Source of the DNA: Saprospiraceae bacterium | GTDB taxonomy: Bacteria > Bacteroidota > Bacteroidia > Chitinophagales > Saprospiraceae | Direction: 5' to 3' | DNA: 64,000 nucleotides | NCBI GenBank assembly: GCA_016710625.1 | Contig: JADJVK010000053.1 | Location: 248,001-312,000 of the forward strand | Shown here: piece after piece, positions 45,244 through 54,289 of the stretch | Position numbering within the stretch: the stretch's first letter is position 1 | Layout: each line of letters opens with the position of its first letter | Position numbers and translations under genes: made by a program | Notes under the pieces: model-generated | The model's input: only the letters and a program-made list of their open reading frames with translations | Told to the model about the DNA's origin: nothing | Databases searched by the model: none

Positions 45244-45937
45244 AATCATTATCAGCTAAATCTGCTGGATCTCTTCCTGCCACTAAGAAATCTTGAAATT
45301 CTTTAAGTTTATCCCATTCCCCATTATGAGCCATCATTGCTTGCTCACCCCAAGTTTTAGGATTGTGGATTCTGTATCTTGGACCAGCATCATCCAATAT
45401 TTTTTGTAATCTTTCCAATGGTGATTCGCCAAGTTGTTTCCAAGTGAATATTCCATCATTAAACATTAATTGTTCAATTTTAGGACCAATGCCTTCAACA
45501 ATTTTTAGGTCGTCTTTACTGTCAGAAGCAGCATTTGCGACGATGTTCGTAGCAGCAGCTGCTACAACTGGTGCAGCAACACTTGCAGCGATAGCATTAC
45601 CTTTTTTAGCGTCTCTGCATTCTTGTAGATCTGCATATAATTGTCCATTTTCTTCTGAGTATTTTCTTACTTTCAATGTTAAACTTGAAATTTCTTCATT
45701 TGCTGCATGAAGCGATTTTTCTGATTCGTTGAATCTGATTTCCAAATCGGCATATTTTTTCTTCCATCCTGTCAATTCACTATTCAATGCAGCCAGTGCA
45801 TCATTTAATTGTTTTACTTTTCTACCCCAGATAAACCAACCTGTTAGTAATCCTAAAAGAAAGGCTAATATCAACCAAAATAGTATGAGATTGCTATCAT
45901 GGGTATCTAAATTTGCGAATAATTGAGAAAAATTCAT
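45242..45937 (-). CDS. Membrane-anchored coiled-coil protein with C-terminal helix-hairpin-helix module
   Basis: The 231-residue protein has one membrane helix (about 18-40, LILFWLILAFLLGLLTGWFIWG), a coiled coil (about 42-105, ALNSEL...YADLEIRFNESEKSL), an Ala-rich linker and a C-terminal module, DDLKIVEGIGPKIEQLM...YRIHNPKTWGEQAMMAHNGEWDKLKEF. The module matches the tail of the ATP-grasp protein at 23206-24600 in length, in the GIGPKI hairpin and in the R/K-I/M-H-P-W ending. The hairpin suggests nucleic-acid or protein binding, but no function is established. It is transcribed alone, or follows the ompA-like gene 34 bp upstream. Confidence 0.65.
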   Translation of the reverse strand: MNFSQLFANLDTHDSNLILFWLILAFLLGLLTGWFIWGRKVKQLNDALAALNSELTGWKKKYADLEIRFNESEKSLHAANEEISSLTLKVRKYSEENGQLYADLQECRDAKKGNAIAASVAAPVVAAAATNIVANAASDSKDDLKIVEGIGPKIEQLMFNDGIFTWKQLGESPLERLQKILDDAGPRYRIHNPKTWGEQAMMAHNGEWDKLKEFQDFLVAGRDPADLADND

Positions 45938-45971
45938 AATATTTTAAATTTATAAGTTGATTTAAATTGTT

Positions 45972-46847
45972 TTAATTGATCATTACATTTACTCTTCTGT
46001 TCTTTGCTTTTCCATCTTCAGTTTCATTTGGAGCGATAGGCTCTGATTCTCCCTTACTATTCGTAGCAATTTTTGATTTTATTCCTTTTTTAAGGAAATA
46101 ATTCTTCACTGCTACTGCTCTTCTTTGTCCTAGGCTCATGTTTGGCTTGTCCTCACCTACATTATCAGTATGACCTATAATTGTCAGGTTTTTATTTGGA
46201 TTTGCTTTCATGTAAGTAACTACAGAATCTGCATATAACACAAACTGAGCTCCTGGCTTGAATACATCAGACCCAGAGTCGAAATTGGCATCAGAAAAAG
46301 TCATATTGGTAAATGAAAATTGAGCACCATTGTTAGTGGCGGTGTTTGCAGCGACAGTAGCCGTTTTTGCAAAGGCATTGAAAGCAGCAGAAGTGGTTAA
46401 ATTTTCTTCACCCATCTGGTGGTCAAGAGTGAACCTATCTTCAGGAATTCCTTTTGCCATCATCAAAGTTCTGATAGATGCAGCTCTAGCCAATCCTAAA
46501 TTTTCGTAAAAACCATCTTTTGCATCTTTTTCACTAGGTCTGTAATAACCAGTGATTTTCAAATTTTTGTCTGGATTTGCTTTCAAATAAGCTACAGCTT
46601 TCTCGATAAAATCTGAATTGTCATTTGATAAAGTAGGTTTTACTCCGTTTTTGTCAAATGCAAATTGTTCATATCCTGATAAAACTGCTTTCGAACCATC
46701 ATTTAATGATAGGTTTTTAAGATTAGCAACTTGTTCTGTTTTTATAACGGGTTCATCACAGAGCAATCTCATTTTGCAGACATAATGCCACCTTGCATAA
46801 ACAGCAAGTAAGCAAAATGCAGCAATACTTAAAAAATATGGCTTCAT
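45972..46847 (-). CDS. OmpA-family protein with two OmpA-like domains
   Basis: The 291-residue product (from ATG 46847; an upstream in-frame ATG at 46889 is unlikely) begins with a hydrophobic signal or anchor (YFLSIAAFCLLAVYA). A first OmpA-like fold lies at about 55-145: KAVAYLKANPDKNLKITGYYRPSEK. A second, canonical one is at about 185-291: VTYMKANPNKNLTIIGHTDNVG, LGQRRAVAVKNYFLKKGI and NRRVNVMIN, with the Asp and Arg that bind peptidoglycan diaminopimelate. The first domain lacks the HTDN-type motif, so it may not bind peptidoglycan. The protein probably links an envelope structure to the cell wall. Confidence 0.82.
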   Translation of the reverse strand: MKPYFLSIAAFCLLAVYARWHYVCKMRLLCDEPVIKTEQVANLKNLSLNDGSKAVLSGYEQFAFDKNGVKPTLSNDNSDFIEKAVAYLKANPDKNLKITGYYRPSEKDAKDGFYENLGLARAASIRTLMMAKGIPEDRFTLDHQMGEENLTTSAAFNAFAKTATVAANTATNNGAQFSFTNMTFSDANFDSGSDVFKPGAQFVLYADSVVTYMKANPNKNLTIIGHTDNVGEDKPNMSLGQRRAVAVKNYFLKKGIKSKIATNSKGESEPIAPNETEDGKAKNRRVNVMIN

Positions 46848-46959
46848 AGTAAATGTTTTATTTGCAGAAAGATAATAAAATATTCGCAAATATTATTTAC
46901 TTTTTTGAAGAATTAATGATTAATTAATGCAAAACAAGCTGTTTTCGTAAAATTTAATT

Positions 46960-47427
46960 TTAATTTAATGCCGTTTTGGAAGATATTATTGTTTTGCAAG
47001 CAGAAAAGATTAGATTATAAGTGTCTTCAAATTTATTGGTATAGTATGGATCTGGTACATTTTGCTCCATCATATTAGCTGCTGATAGCAAGTATTTTAC
47101 TTTTTTTGCATGTATTTCGTTCGTAGTCAGTCTAATAATATCTTTATAATTTTCTTCATCCATTACATAAATTTCATCAAAAACATCAAAATCTCTTTTA
47201 TTAAATTGTCTTGCCTTCTGTTTTGAAATATCAATTCCATGTTTTTTGGCAATATTAATGGAGCCAACATGAGGAGATTCGCCGACATGCCATCCGCCAG
47301 TACCTGCCGAATCCACCTTCCAGTTTAATTTTTTATCATTTGATAATTTTTGCATAATGCCTTCTGCCAACGGCGACCTACAAATATTTCCAAGGCAAAC
47401 CATTAATATTTTTTTGTTATTATCCAT
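46960..47427 (-). CDS. Low-molecular-weight protein-tyrosine phosphatase
   Basis: The 155-residue enzyme opens with the catalytic loop ILMVCLGNICRSPLAEGIM (nucleophile C11, phosphate-binding R17) and keeps the general-acid Asp in VPDPYYTN near residue 123. It removes phosphate from phosphotyrosine, often on exopolysaccharide-regulating tyrosine kinases, or may act as an arsenate reductase. No kinase gene is nearby. Its likely promoter (minus-strand TTTG at 47465-47468 and TAGCGTTG at 47435-47442) interlocks with that of the divergent T9SS gene. Confidence 0.9.
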   Translation of the reverse strand: MDNNKKILMVCLGNICRSPLAEGIMQKLSNDKKLNWKVDSAGTGGWHVGESPHVGSINIAKKHGIDISKQKARQFNKRDFDVFDEIYVMDEENYKDIIRLTTNEIHAKKVKYLLSAANMMEQNVPDPYYTNKFEDTYNLIFSACKTIISSKTALN

Positions 47428-47434
47428 TTTGATG

Positions 47435-47484
47435 CAACGCTAATATTATTATTTGTATCTATACCAAAAAAATGCCTAATTTTG
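47435..47484. promoter_or_regulatory. Interlocked divergent promoters
   Basis: Plus strand: TTTG 47452-47455 and TAATTTTG 47477-47484, 21-bp spacing, for the gene at 47515. Minus strand: TTTG 47465-47468 and TAGCGTTG 47435-47442, 22-bp spacing, for the phosphatase. The two polymerase footprints overlap. Confidence 0.5.
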
Positions 47485-47514
47485 TATTTTGTTTAATTTC
47501 TAAAAAATTATTTT

Positions 47515-48729
47515 ATGAAAGTACTTTCAACCTTTTCTTTTATTCTTTTTTTTGGAGCTTTATTTGCCCAAAAAAATATCGATGTTAATAAAGTTATAAA
47601 AAAAATTAAGATTGAACCTTCTATTAATAGAGGTACCTATGTTCTTGATTCTACAGTAACTTTTATTTCTTTAACCCCAGGTAATCCTCAATTATTTACA
47701 AAATCTGCATGCCAATATGATAACGTTGGAAAAGAAACAAAAGCTTACAATTCTTCTGTTGATATCTTTTCTGGTGGATCTACATTAGAATTAAGTTCAA
47801 TAGATTCGTCTGTATATGATGCTAAAGGAAATTTGAGTGTAAAATTTACAAAACTAGTTAATGTAAATGGGGTGGTCTCTAACTATACCAAAGTGAGTTC
47901 GACTTATGATTCAAATAATTCAAAGCTTACTGAAAAAACTCAAAAATGGAATACAACTACAAATCAATATGATGATTTGCAATTGTTAAGCTATTTGTAT
48001 AATACTAAAAATAAGGAAATCAGGTATTTAAAACAGACTTATTCTGGAAGTACGTTGATAAACGACTCAAAAGACACTTCAATTTACGATTCAAGTGATA
48101 GATTAGTTGAAAACATTTCATTAATATGGGATGAAACAACTAGTTCATGGGTAAATGAGTCTAGAACGGTGAATATGTATGTAGGAACTGCAACAAATGT
48201 TTCTACAAATGATGGATATGATTGGATTAATAATGCTTGGGTATTAACGAACAAAGGGGCTAATACCTATAATTCAGACAATAAAATATCTTTATATAAT
48301 TATTATGAATTAGATACAACTGTTAATCAATTTGTGAATACTTATAGATATGTCTATACTTATGATAGTAATAAAAATCTAAAAACAGTGGTGGCTAGTG
48401 CATCAGATAATGGCTCCAATTTCTCTGAAATTGTTAGAATTAATTATTATTGGTCAGAATTAAAAACAGGTATTAAAGGGTTATATGACTCTCAAATAAA
48501 AGTAATTGTTCCAAACCCAATTGTTTCTAACCAATTGATTAGTTGTTCGAATTTGAAGGCTGGTTCGCAATACAAAGCAAATATTATTGATTTGAATGGT
48601 CAAATAAAGCAATCATTTAATTTTAGTGGTGATTTCTACTTTCCAACTAATTTATCAAATGGATATTATTTGATTCAAATTACTGAAGATAATCTTCCTG
48701 TAAGATTGTTTCAAGTAGTTAAAAACTAA
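47515..48729 (+). CDS. Secreted T9SS sorting-domain protein with YD-like repeats
   Basis: The 404-residue product has a signal peptide (FSFILFFGALFAQ). Its body consists of beta-rich repeats of the pattern W(N/D)-T/S-x-W-x-N...Y-x-Y-(N/D)-S-N-N-K, for example KWNTTTNQYDDLQLLSYLY, LIWDETTSSWVNESRT and YVYTYDSNKNL. A compact T9SS type A sorting domain ends it (VIVPNPIVSNQLI, LSNGYYLIQI). It is probably exported and attached to the cell surface. A recognisable enzymatic domain is absent. It has a good TTTG/TAATTTTG promoter and a strong terminator, so it is a single-gene unit. Confidence 0.75.
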   Translation: MKVLSTFSFILFFGALFAQKNIDVNKVIKKIKIEPSINRGTYVLDSTVTFISLTPGNPQLFTKSACQYDNVGKETKAYNSSVDIFSGGSTLELSSIDSSVYDAKGNLSVKFTKLVNVNGVVSNYTKVSSTYDSNNSKLTEKTQKWNTTTNQYDDLQLLSYLYNTKNKEIRYLKQTYSGSTLINDSKDTSIYDSSDRLVENISLIWDETTSSWVNESRTVNMYVGTATNVSTNDGYDWINNAWVLTNKGANTYNSDNKISLYNYYELDTTVNQFVNTYRYVYTYDSNKNLKTVVASASDNGSNFSEIVRINYYWSELKTGIKGLYDSQIKVIVPNPIVSNQLISCSNLKAGSQYKANIIDLNGQIKQSFNFSGDFYFPTNLSNGYYLIQITEDNLPVRLFQVVKN

Positions 48730-48730
48730 A

Positions 48731-48768
48731 AAAAAGGGGCAAAACGATTTCGTTTTGCCCCTTTTTTT
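48731..48768. terminator. Bidirectional terminator
   Basis: AAAAGGGGCAAAACG pairs with CGTTTTGCCCCTTTT around a four-base loop, flanked by A and T runs. It lies between the T9SS gene and the convergent transglycosylase gene ending at 48767. Confidence 0.92.
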
Positions 48769-50227
48769 ATTCTATTTCTTTTAGCTTTATCCGCTTTCCT
48801 GCTCTTACTGATTTTGTATTTTTGATATTATTGAGCCTCAATAAGTCTTTTAAGCTAACACCAGAATATTTTTCAGCGATTTCTGAAAGTGTTTCATTTC
48901 GCTTAATTTGATAATATAAATATTTCTTCTTTGCCTTTTTTGTTTTATCCACAAAATTTGTGGAGTTAGTGTTTTCCGCTTTTGCAACAGTAGCATTATC
49001 CAAATCTATATTATCCTCCTCTTCTTCTACTTCATTCATGACTTTTTCTCCCATTTTCAATCGCTTCATTTCTTTTGGCAAGTAGATGCTTAATTCTTTT
49101 CCAGCAGAAATATTTGAATTAGTCAAATTGTTCCAAGCCATTAGATTTTCAGCACTGCAATGAAATAGCTTTGCTAAATCATCGATAGTTTCATTTTTAT
49201 CAACAACATAAATGGATTTAAAATAATAGCCATAAGGATCTTCTGAAGAGTTTGGATTGGCAATTTTATTAGAAAAATCTATTACACCCAACTGTTTTAC
49301 ATCCGAATTTTCTTGATAATCTCTAAACAAGGGAACGACTCTTTCAGGAAGCACCAAATTATTGCCTTCTGTACTTGATGGTATATAATCTCTTGAATAT
49401 GTGGGGTTTAATTGTTTTATCATCTCGATCGGCAAAGCTGTCAAAGAGGATAACATGGCAAAAGAAATACTATTATGAACTTTCAAGTTATTTGTAATCT
49501 GCAAATCCAAGTTGGGTTGCCTTCTAACTAAATTATGTTCTTGATAAAAACTAAGAATATAATTTGCTGCGATATAGGCTGGTACGTAGTTTTGAGTTTC
49601 TTTTGGCAAATATTTTCTTATTCTCCAAAAATCATTACTTCTTGCCAATTTCATTGCACTAGTAATTCTATTTGGTCCACTATTATAGGCAGCAATTGCC
49701 AATTCCCAGTCTCCAAATGATCGGTACAAATCTTTTAATAATTTTATTGCTGAAATGGTCGATTTATGTGGGTCACATCTATCATCTGTATATGAACTAA
49801 TATTTAATCCATATTGATATCCTGTTTCTGGCATAAACTGCCAAAGTCCCATTGCTCCAGATTTTGAAATTGCAACAGGATTTAAAGCAGATTCAACTAC
49901 TGCCAAATTTCTTAAATCTTTTGGAAGGTCTGAATTATTAAAATATTTTTCAATAATCGGAAAATATATCAATGTTCTTGTGAGCATATCCTCCGTTTTT
50001 TCTCTTTTTCTAATCGTATAACCGTTAATATAACCTTTTACTTCTTGAGTAAACCTATTGGAGGTACATAAATTCAATTGTTTCAACCGATTGATAATTT
50101 CATTATCAGAGGGTGCATTTAATTCTATATTTGAATCTATTGTTTCTATGACCTGAGGTTCATCTTGAGCTAAGATGCTAGAAATGAATAAGATAGAAGT
50201 ATATATGAGCAAGAAAGTTTTTTTCAT
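48767..50227 (-). CDS. MltD-like lytic transglycosylase with LysM domains
   Basis: The 486-residue product (ATG 50227; the in-frame ATG at 50275 adds an unlikely N-terminus) has a signal peptide (FLLIYTSILFISSILAQ). The SLT domain at about 80-250 carries the catalytic Glu in AVVESALNP, followed by SKSGAMGLWQFMPETG and AIAAYNSGPNRI. Two LysM units lie at the C-terminus: IYVVDKNETIDDLAKLFHCS and YYQIKRNETLSEIAEKYSG. It cleaves the glycan strands of peptidoglycan to 1,6-anhydro-muropeptides. A charged linker (VEEEEDNIDLDNA) separates the LysM units. Confidence 0.92.
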   Translation of the reverse strand: MKKTFLLIYTSILFISSILAQDEPQVIETIDSNIELNAPSDNEIINRLKQLNLCTSNRFTQEVKGYINGYTIRKREKTEDMLTRTLIYFPIIEKYFNNSDLPKDLRNLAVVESALNPVAISKSGAMGLWQFMPETGYQYGLNISSYTDDRCDPHKSTISAIKLLKDLYRSFGDWELAIAAYNSGPNRITSAMKLARSNDFWRIRKYLPKETQNYVPAYIAANYILSFYQEHNLVRRQPNLDLQITNNLKVHNSISFAMLSSLTALPIEMIKQLNPTYSRDYIPSSTEGNNLVLPERVVPLFRDYQENSDVKQLGVIDFSNKIANPNSSEDPYGYYFKSIYVVDKNETIDDLAKLFHCSAENLMAWNNLTNSNISAGKELSIYLPKEMKRLKMGEKVMNEVEEEEDNIDLDNATVAKAENTNSTNFVDKTKKAKKKYLYYQIKRNETLSEIAEKYSGVSLKDLLRLNNIKNTKSVRAGKRIKLKEIE

Positions 50228-50462
50228 AGCATTTCCATAATTATTAATAAAAAATAGAATGTGTGTTTGTTTCAATCAAATAAAAGGTTGAAATTATACA
50301 ATTTTTTTTAAAACAGGTTCATAACAAGCCTATTTTATACTAGATAAATTGAAATTTGTTATCAAAAAAATTGTTTTTGAAATGTTAAAATTTCTTTAAA
50401 GCACTATTTATGTAAACAATTATTAGTGAATACATTAACACTAAAAAAAATTTCCTATGAAT

Positions 50463-52373
50463 TTAAGCAACTAATTCTTCCACTTCTTCTATTAGTTCAC
50501 TTTCTTCTGGTTCGTCAATAATATCTTTCTCAATTCTTAAATTATCAATAATAAATTCTTGCCGCTCTGGGGTGTTTTTGCCCATATAGTAACTTAATAT
50601 TTTTTCAATACTTGTATCTTGAAGCATGATAACTGGTTCTAATCGGATATTTTCTCCAATAAAACCACCAAACTCTGAAGGGGAAATTTCACCCAACCCC
50701 TTAAAACGAGTGACTTCAGCTTTTCCTCTTAATTTTTTCATAGCATCTTGCTTTTCTTTTTCAGAATAGCAATAGAAGGTAGTTTTTTTATCTCTAACCC
50801 TAAACAAAGGGGTGTCGAGGATAAATAAATGCCCATATCGCACTAAATCGGGGAAAAACTGTAGGAAAAAAGTAAGTAAAAGTAGCCTGATGTGCATTCC
50901 ATCCACATCGGCATCTGTAGCGATTACGACTCTGTGATAACGAAGATCATCTAAGCCATCTTCTATATTGAGGGCATGTTGCAATAAATTTAACTCCTCG
51001 TTTTGATAAACAATTTTTTTGGTAAGACCATAACAATTTAAAGGTTTACCTCGAAGACTAAAGACTGCCTGTGCATCCACATTTCTTGATTTGGTGATGG
51101 ATCCACTTGCAGAGTCACCCTCAGTAATAAAGATGGTCGTTGCTAATTTTTGCTCTTCAGTGCCTTTTTCATTTAAGTGATATCTACAATCTCTTAATTT
51201 TTTGTTGTGTAGATTTGCTTTTTTAGCCCTTTCGTTTGCAATCTTTTTTACATCTGCTATTTCTTTTCTTTCCCTTTCGGATTGCAAAATCCTTTTTTCA
51301 ATTTCTTTGGTGATTTCTGGATTTTTATGCAAAAAATTATCTAGTTCTTTTGATAAAAAGCCTTCAATAAAACTTTTCATGGATGGACCATCAGGTGCAA
51401 TGGTTGCCGAACCTAATTTTGTCTTTGTCTGACTTTCAAAAACAGGCTCCTCAATTCTTACACTTAGAGCTGCGACGATAGATGCTCTGATATCTCTTGC
51501 ATCAAATGTCTTTTTGAAGTGGTCTCTAATAACTTTTACATAAGCCTCTTTAAAGGCATTGAGGTGTGTTCCTCCTTGAGTTGTGTTTTGTCCATTGACG
51601 AATGAATAGTACATTTCTCCATATTGCTGACCATGGGTCACCGCTATTTCGATGTCCTCTCCTCGTAAATGTATGATGGGATATCGTAGTTCTTCTACAT
51701 TAGTTCTTCTTTGAAGGAGGTCGAGCAAACCATTCTTGGATTGAATGATTTTGCCGTTATAATTAATTTTTAAGCCAGTATTTAAATAAGCATAATTCCA
51801 TAATTGGGCGTCAATAAATTCAGGAAAAAAGCGATAGTGTTTAAAAACCGAATCATCTGGACGAAAAGTAACTAAAGTTCCATTTTGCTCAGTTGTAGAT
51901 TCTAATGGTAAATCATTGACTAAAATTCCTTTATTAAATTCGGCAACCTTCTTTTGTCCGTCTCTGACGGATTGTACTTTGAAATAATCAGAAAGTGCAT
52001 TTACAGCTTTCGTACCAACCCCATTTAATCCTACAGACTTTTTAAATGCCTTAGAATCATATTTTCCTCCTGTATTTATTTGAGAAACACAATCAATCAC
52101 CTTTCCTAAAGGAATTCCTCTACCGTAATCTCTAATAGAAATTTCGCTATCTTTTTGGATAATTTCGACGGATTTTCCGTGTCCCATCACATATTCGTCA
52201 ATGGTATTGTCGAATATTTCTTTCATTAAAATATATATCCCGTCATCCGCAGCAGTCCCATCGCCCAACTTACCTATATACATTCCCGGTCTTAGTCGAA
52301 TATGTTCTCTCCAGTCTAATGATCTAATATTATCTTCATTATAGACTACATTGTCAACTTTCGGATTGTCCAT
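50463..52373 (-). CDS. parE: DNA topoisomerase IV subunit B
   Basis: The 636-residue ATPase subunit shows the GHKL site (EIFDNTIDEYV, IRDYGRGIPLG, GLNGVGTKAVNAL), the QTKTKLG segment and the TOPRIM domain (FITEGDSASGS, ATDADVDGMHIRLLLLTFF). The C-terminal RFKGLGEI motif and a Glu-rich tail follow. The length and GSITKSRNVDAQAVFSLRGK wording match the ParE-type subunit of Bacteroidota rather than GyrB. With ParC it decatenates daughter chromosomes; no parC is adjacent in the 235 bp before the next gene. It follows trmB by 85 bp, with TATATTTG on the minus strand at 52391-52398 as a probable own promoter. Confidence 0.93.
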   Translation of the reverse strand: MDNPKVDNVVYNEDNIRSLDWREHIRLRPGMYIGKLGDGTAADDGIYILMKEIFDNTIDEYVMGHGKSVEIIQKDSEISIRDYGRGIPLGKVIDCVSQINTGGKYDSKAFKKSVGLNGVGTKAVNALSDYFKVQSVRDGQKKVAEFNKGILVNDLPLESTTEQNGTLVTFRPDDSVFKHYRFFPEFIDAQLWNYAYLNTGLKINYNGKIIQSKNGLLDLLQRRTNVEELRYPIIHLRGEDIEIAVTHGQQYGEMYYSFVNGQNTTQGGTHLNAFKEAYVKVIRDHFKKTFDARDIRASIVAALSVRIEEPVFESQTKTKLGSATIAPDGPSMKSFIEGFLSKELDNFLHKNPEITKEIEKRILQSERERKEIADVKKIANERAKKANLHNKKLRDCRYHLNEKGTEEQKLATTIFITEGDSASGSITKSRNVDAQAVFSLRGKPLNCYGLTKKIVYQNEELNLLQHALNIEDGLDDLRYHRVVIATDADVDGMHIRLLLLTFFLQFFPDLVRYGHLFILDTPLFRVRDKKTTFYCYSEKEKQDAMKKLRGKAEVTRFKGLGEISPSEFGGFIGENIRLEPVIMLQDTSIEKILSYYMGKNTPERQEFIIDNLRIEKDIIDEPEESELIEEVEELVA

Positions 52374-52458
52374 AAATTATTATTTAAAAGCAAATATAGA
52401 GAAATTAATAATATAAAATTATTTGTTTTTTATTTTATGAAATAAATTGTTTAAAACA

Positions 52459-53151
52459 CTAGTGAATGGAGAATTTTATCCATTTAATTGTGTTTGAACC
52501 AGATATGTTCATTCCTTCATATTTGGTTTTGATAGCCAACTCAGGAATTGGAAAGGGTTTTGAATAAATATTTTCATCAGCAATGTGAATAACACATTGA
52601 TTGTCTTGCTGTAAAGTCTCTAAAGTAAATTCATAAAGAGTAGGGTCATCTGTTTTCAAATGGAGAATTCCTCCGGGTTTGATAATTTTTCGATATTCAT
52701 TCAGAAACCTAGCAGAAGTTAATCTCTTGTTTGCTTTACCTTCTCTTAAAAAAGGGTCGGGGAAAGTAATCCAAATTTCATCTATTTCATTTGGTCCGAA
52801 AAAAAGCCCAATTTGTTCGATTCTGGTACGAACAAAAGAAACATTAGAAAGATTGTTTTCCAAAGCATATTTTGCCCCTCTCCATATTCTAGCTCCTTTT
52901 ATGTCCACACCAATAAAGTTTCTTTCTGGAAACATTTTTCCTAGATCAACAGCATATTCACCGCCGCCACAAGCCAATTCTAAGGTGATAGGATGATTAT
53001 TGTTGAAATGTTTTTCACTCCATATTCCTTTGAAATCAACTTCTTCTCCATCTTTCCCTGTCAAAACTGGAGTCTTCATATTAAAGTTTTCAAAAACATT
53101 TGGAAACGAAAGCATTTCCGCAAATTTTTGTAATTTATTTCTCTTCGCCAT
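52459..53151 (-). CDS. trmB: tRNA (guanine-N7-)-methyltransferase
   Basis: The 230-residue SAM-dependent enzyme methylates G46 in the variable loop of tRNAs. It shows motif I as LELACGGGEYAVDLGKMFPERNFIGVDIKGARIW, the family's EIWITFPDPF active-site block and KRLTSARFLNEYRKIIKPGG. The C-terminal TKYEGMNISG matches the TKYE signature. It follows thiL by 11 bp and lies in the thiL-trmB-parE run. Confidence 0.95.
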   Translation of the reverse strand: MAKRNKLQKFAEMLSFPNVFENFNMKTPVLTGKDGEEVDFKGIWSEKHFNNNHPITLELACGGGEYAVDLGKMFPERNFIGVDIKGARIWRGAKYALENNLSNVSFVRTRIEQIGLFFGPNEIDEIWITFPDPFLREGKANKRLTSARFLNEYRKIIKPGGILHLKTDDPTLYEFTLETLQQDNQCVIHIADENIYSKPFPIPELAIKTKYEGMNISGSNTIKWIKFSIH

Positions 53152-53162
53152 TTTTTATCTAA

Positions 53163-54194
53163 TTAGAAATGTACCCAGCCCTGAGCTAAAATTTTATGAA
53201 TATTTCCCCCTTTGGTATGTAGTTGAATTCCTTCGGAAGCAGCAACGATTTCTCCCATAATATATACATCAGGGAGGTATTTAATTTTTTCAGTATCCGA
53301 TGGGTCGATGGTAAATAATAATTCATAATCCTCCCCGCCATTCAAAGCACAAGTAATGGGGTCTAAGTTGAATTTAATTGCCATTAATTCCGCATCAGGA
53401 TGAATCGGAACCCCACTTTCTTCAACTATGGCACCGACACCAGATTGAGAACAGATATGATGTAATTCGGAAGCTAAACCATCTGAAATATCTATCATTG
53501 AAGTGGGGATTAATTTGTTTTTTTCAAACATTTCAATAAAATCCTTTCTTGCTTCTGGTTTTAATTGGCGTCCAATAAGATATTGTTGATTTTCTAAATC
53601 TGGTTTTGTGTTCGGATCAGAAAGATACAATTGTTTTTCTCGTTCCAATATTTGAAGCCCAAGATAAGCTGCTCCTAAGTCTCCAGTACAACAAATTAAA
53701 TCTCCGATTTTGGCAGTGTTTCTATAAGTTATTTTTTCTTTTTGAACTTCTCCAATAGCAGTTATTGAAATCACCAATCCTTTCAAGGAGGAAGTGGTGT
53801 CGCCCCCTACTAAATCCACATTATATTCCTTGCAAGCTGCATTTATTCCGGCATATAATTCCTCTAATGCTTCCACAGAAAATCTGTTTGAAATTGCGAT
53901 AGAAACAGTAATTTGAGTTGGGATTGCATTCATGGCATAAATATCAGAAACATTCACAACCACAGATTTGTATCCGAGATGTTTTAAAGGGACATACATC
54001 AAATCAAAATGGATGCCTTCCGTTAACATATCCGTCGATACCACCATACATTTATTGTCAGCTAATGATATAATAGCTGCATCATCTCCAATGCCTTTTA
54101 TAGTAGAAGGCTGCCTAAGCTCTATTTGATTGGTTAATTGACGAATCAAACCAAACTCACCTAAAGAGGCAACTTCTGTTCTTTTTTCATTCAT
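53163..54194 (-). CDS. thiL: Thiamine-monophosphate kinase
   Basis: The 343-residue protein of the PurM/AIR-synthase-like fold phosphorylates thiamine monophosphate to the diphosphate. Landmarks are GEFGLIRQL, IGDDAAII, STDMLTEGIHFDL, GYKSVVVNVSDIYAM, LVGGDTTSS, MIDISDGLASELHHI and NGGEDYELLFT. ATG 54194 is preferred over the in-frame ATG at 54272, which would add 26 hydrophobic residues encoded by AT-rich leader that also carries the divergent Fic promoter. It starts the thiL-trmB-parE run. Confidence 0.95.
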   Translation of the reverse strand: MNEKRTEVASLGEFGLIRQLTNQIELRQPSTIKGIGDDAAIISLADNKCMVVSTDMLTEGIHFDLMYVPLKHLGYKSVVVNVSDIYAMNAIPTQITVSIAISNRFSVEALEELYAGINAACKEYNVDLVGGDTTSSLKGLVISITAIGEVQKEKITYRNTAKIGDLICCTGDLGAAYLGLQILEREKQLYLSDPNTKPDLENQQYLIGRQLKPEARKDFIEMFEKNKLIPTSMIDISDGLASELHHICSQSGVGAIVEESGVPIHPDAELMAIKFNLDPITCALNGGEDYELLFTIDPSDTEKIKYLPDVYIMGEIVAASEGIQLHTKGGNIHKILAQGWVHF

Positions 54195-54255
54195 TATCTT
54201 AAATTGTGGGGCAAAATTAATAAAAATAAAAAAATATTTTTTTAAATAATAAAAA

Positions 54256-54272
54256 ATGACTAAATTTGTCAT
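54256..54272. promoter_or_regulatory. Palindrome over the -7 box of the HTH-Fic gene
   Basis: ATGACTAAATTTGTCAT is an inverted repeat with one mismatched pair around its centre. It contains the -7 element TAAATTTG (54261-54268) and ends 17 bp before the ATG. Autoregulation by the protein's own XRE domain is an inference. Confidence 0.5.
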
Positions 54273-54289
54273 GAATTAAAAAGACATAA

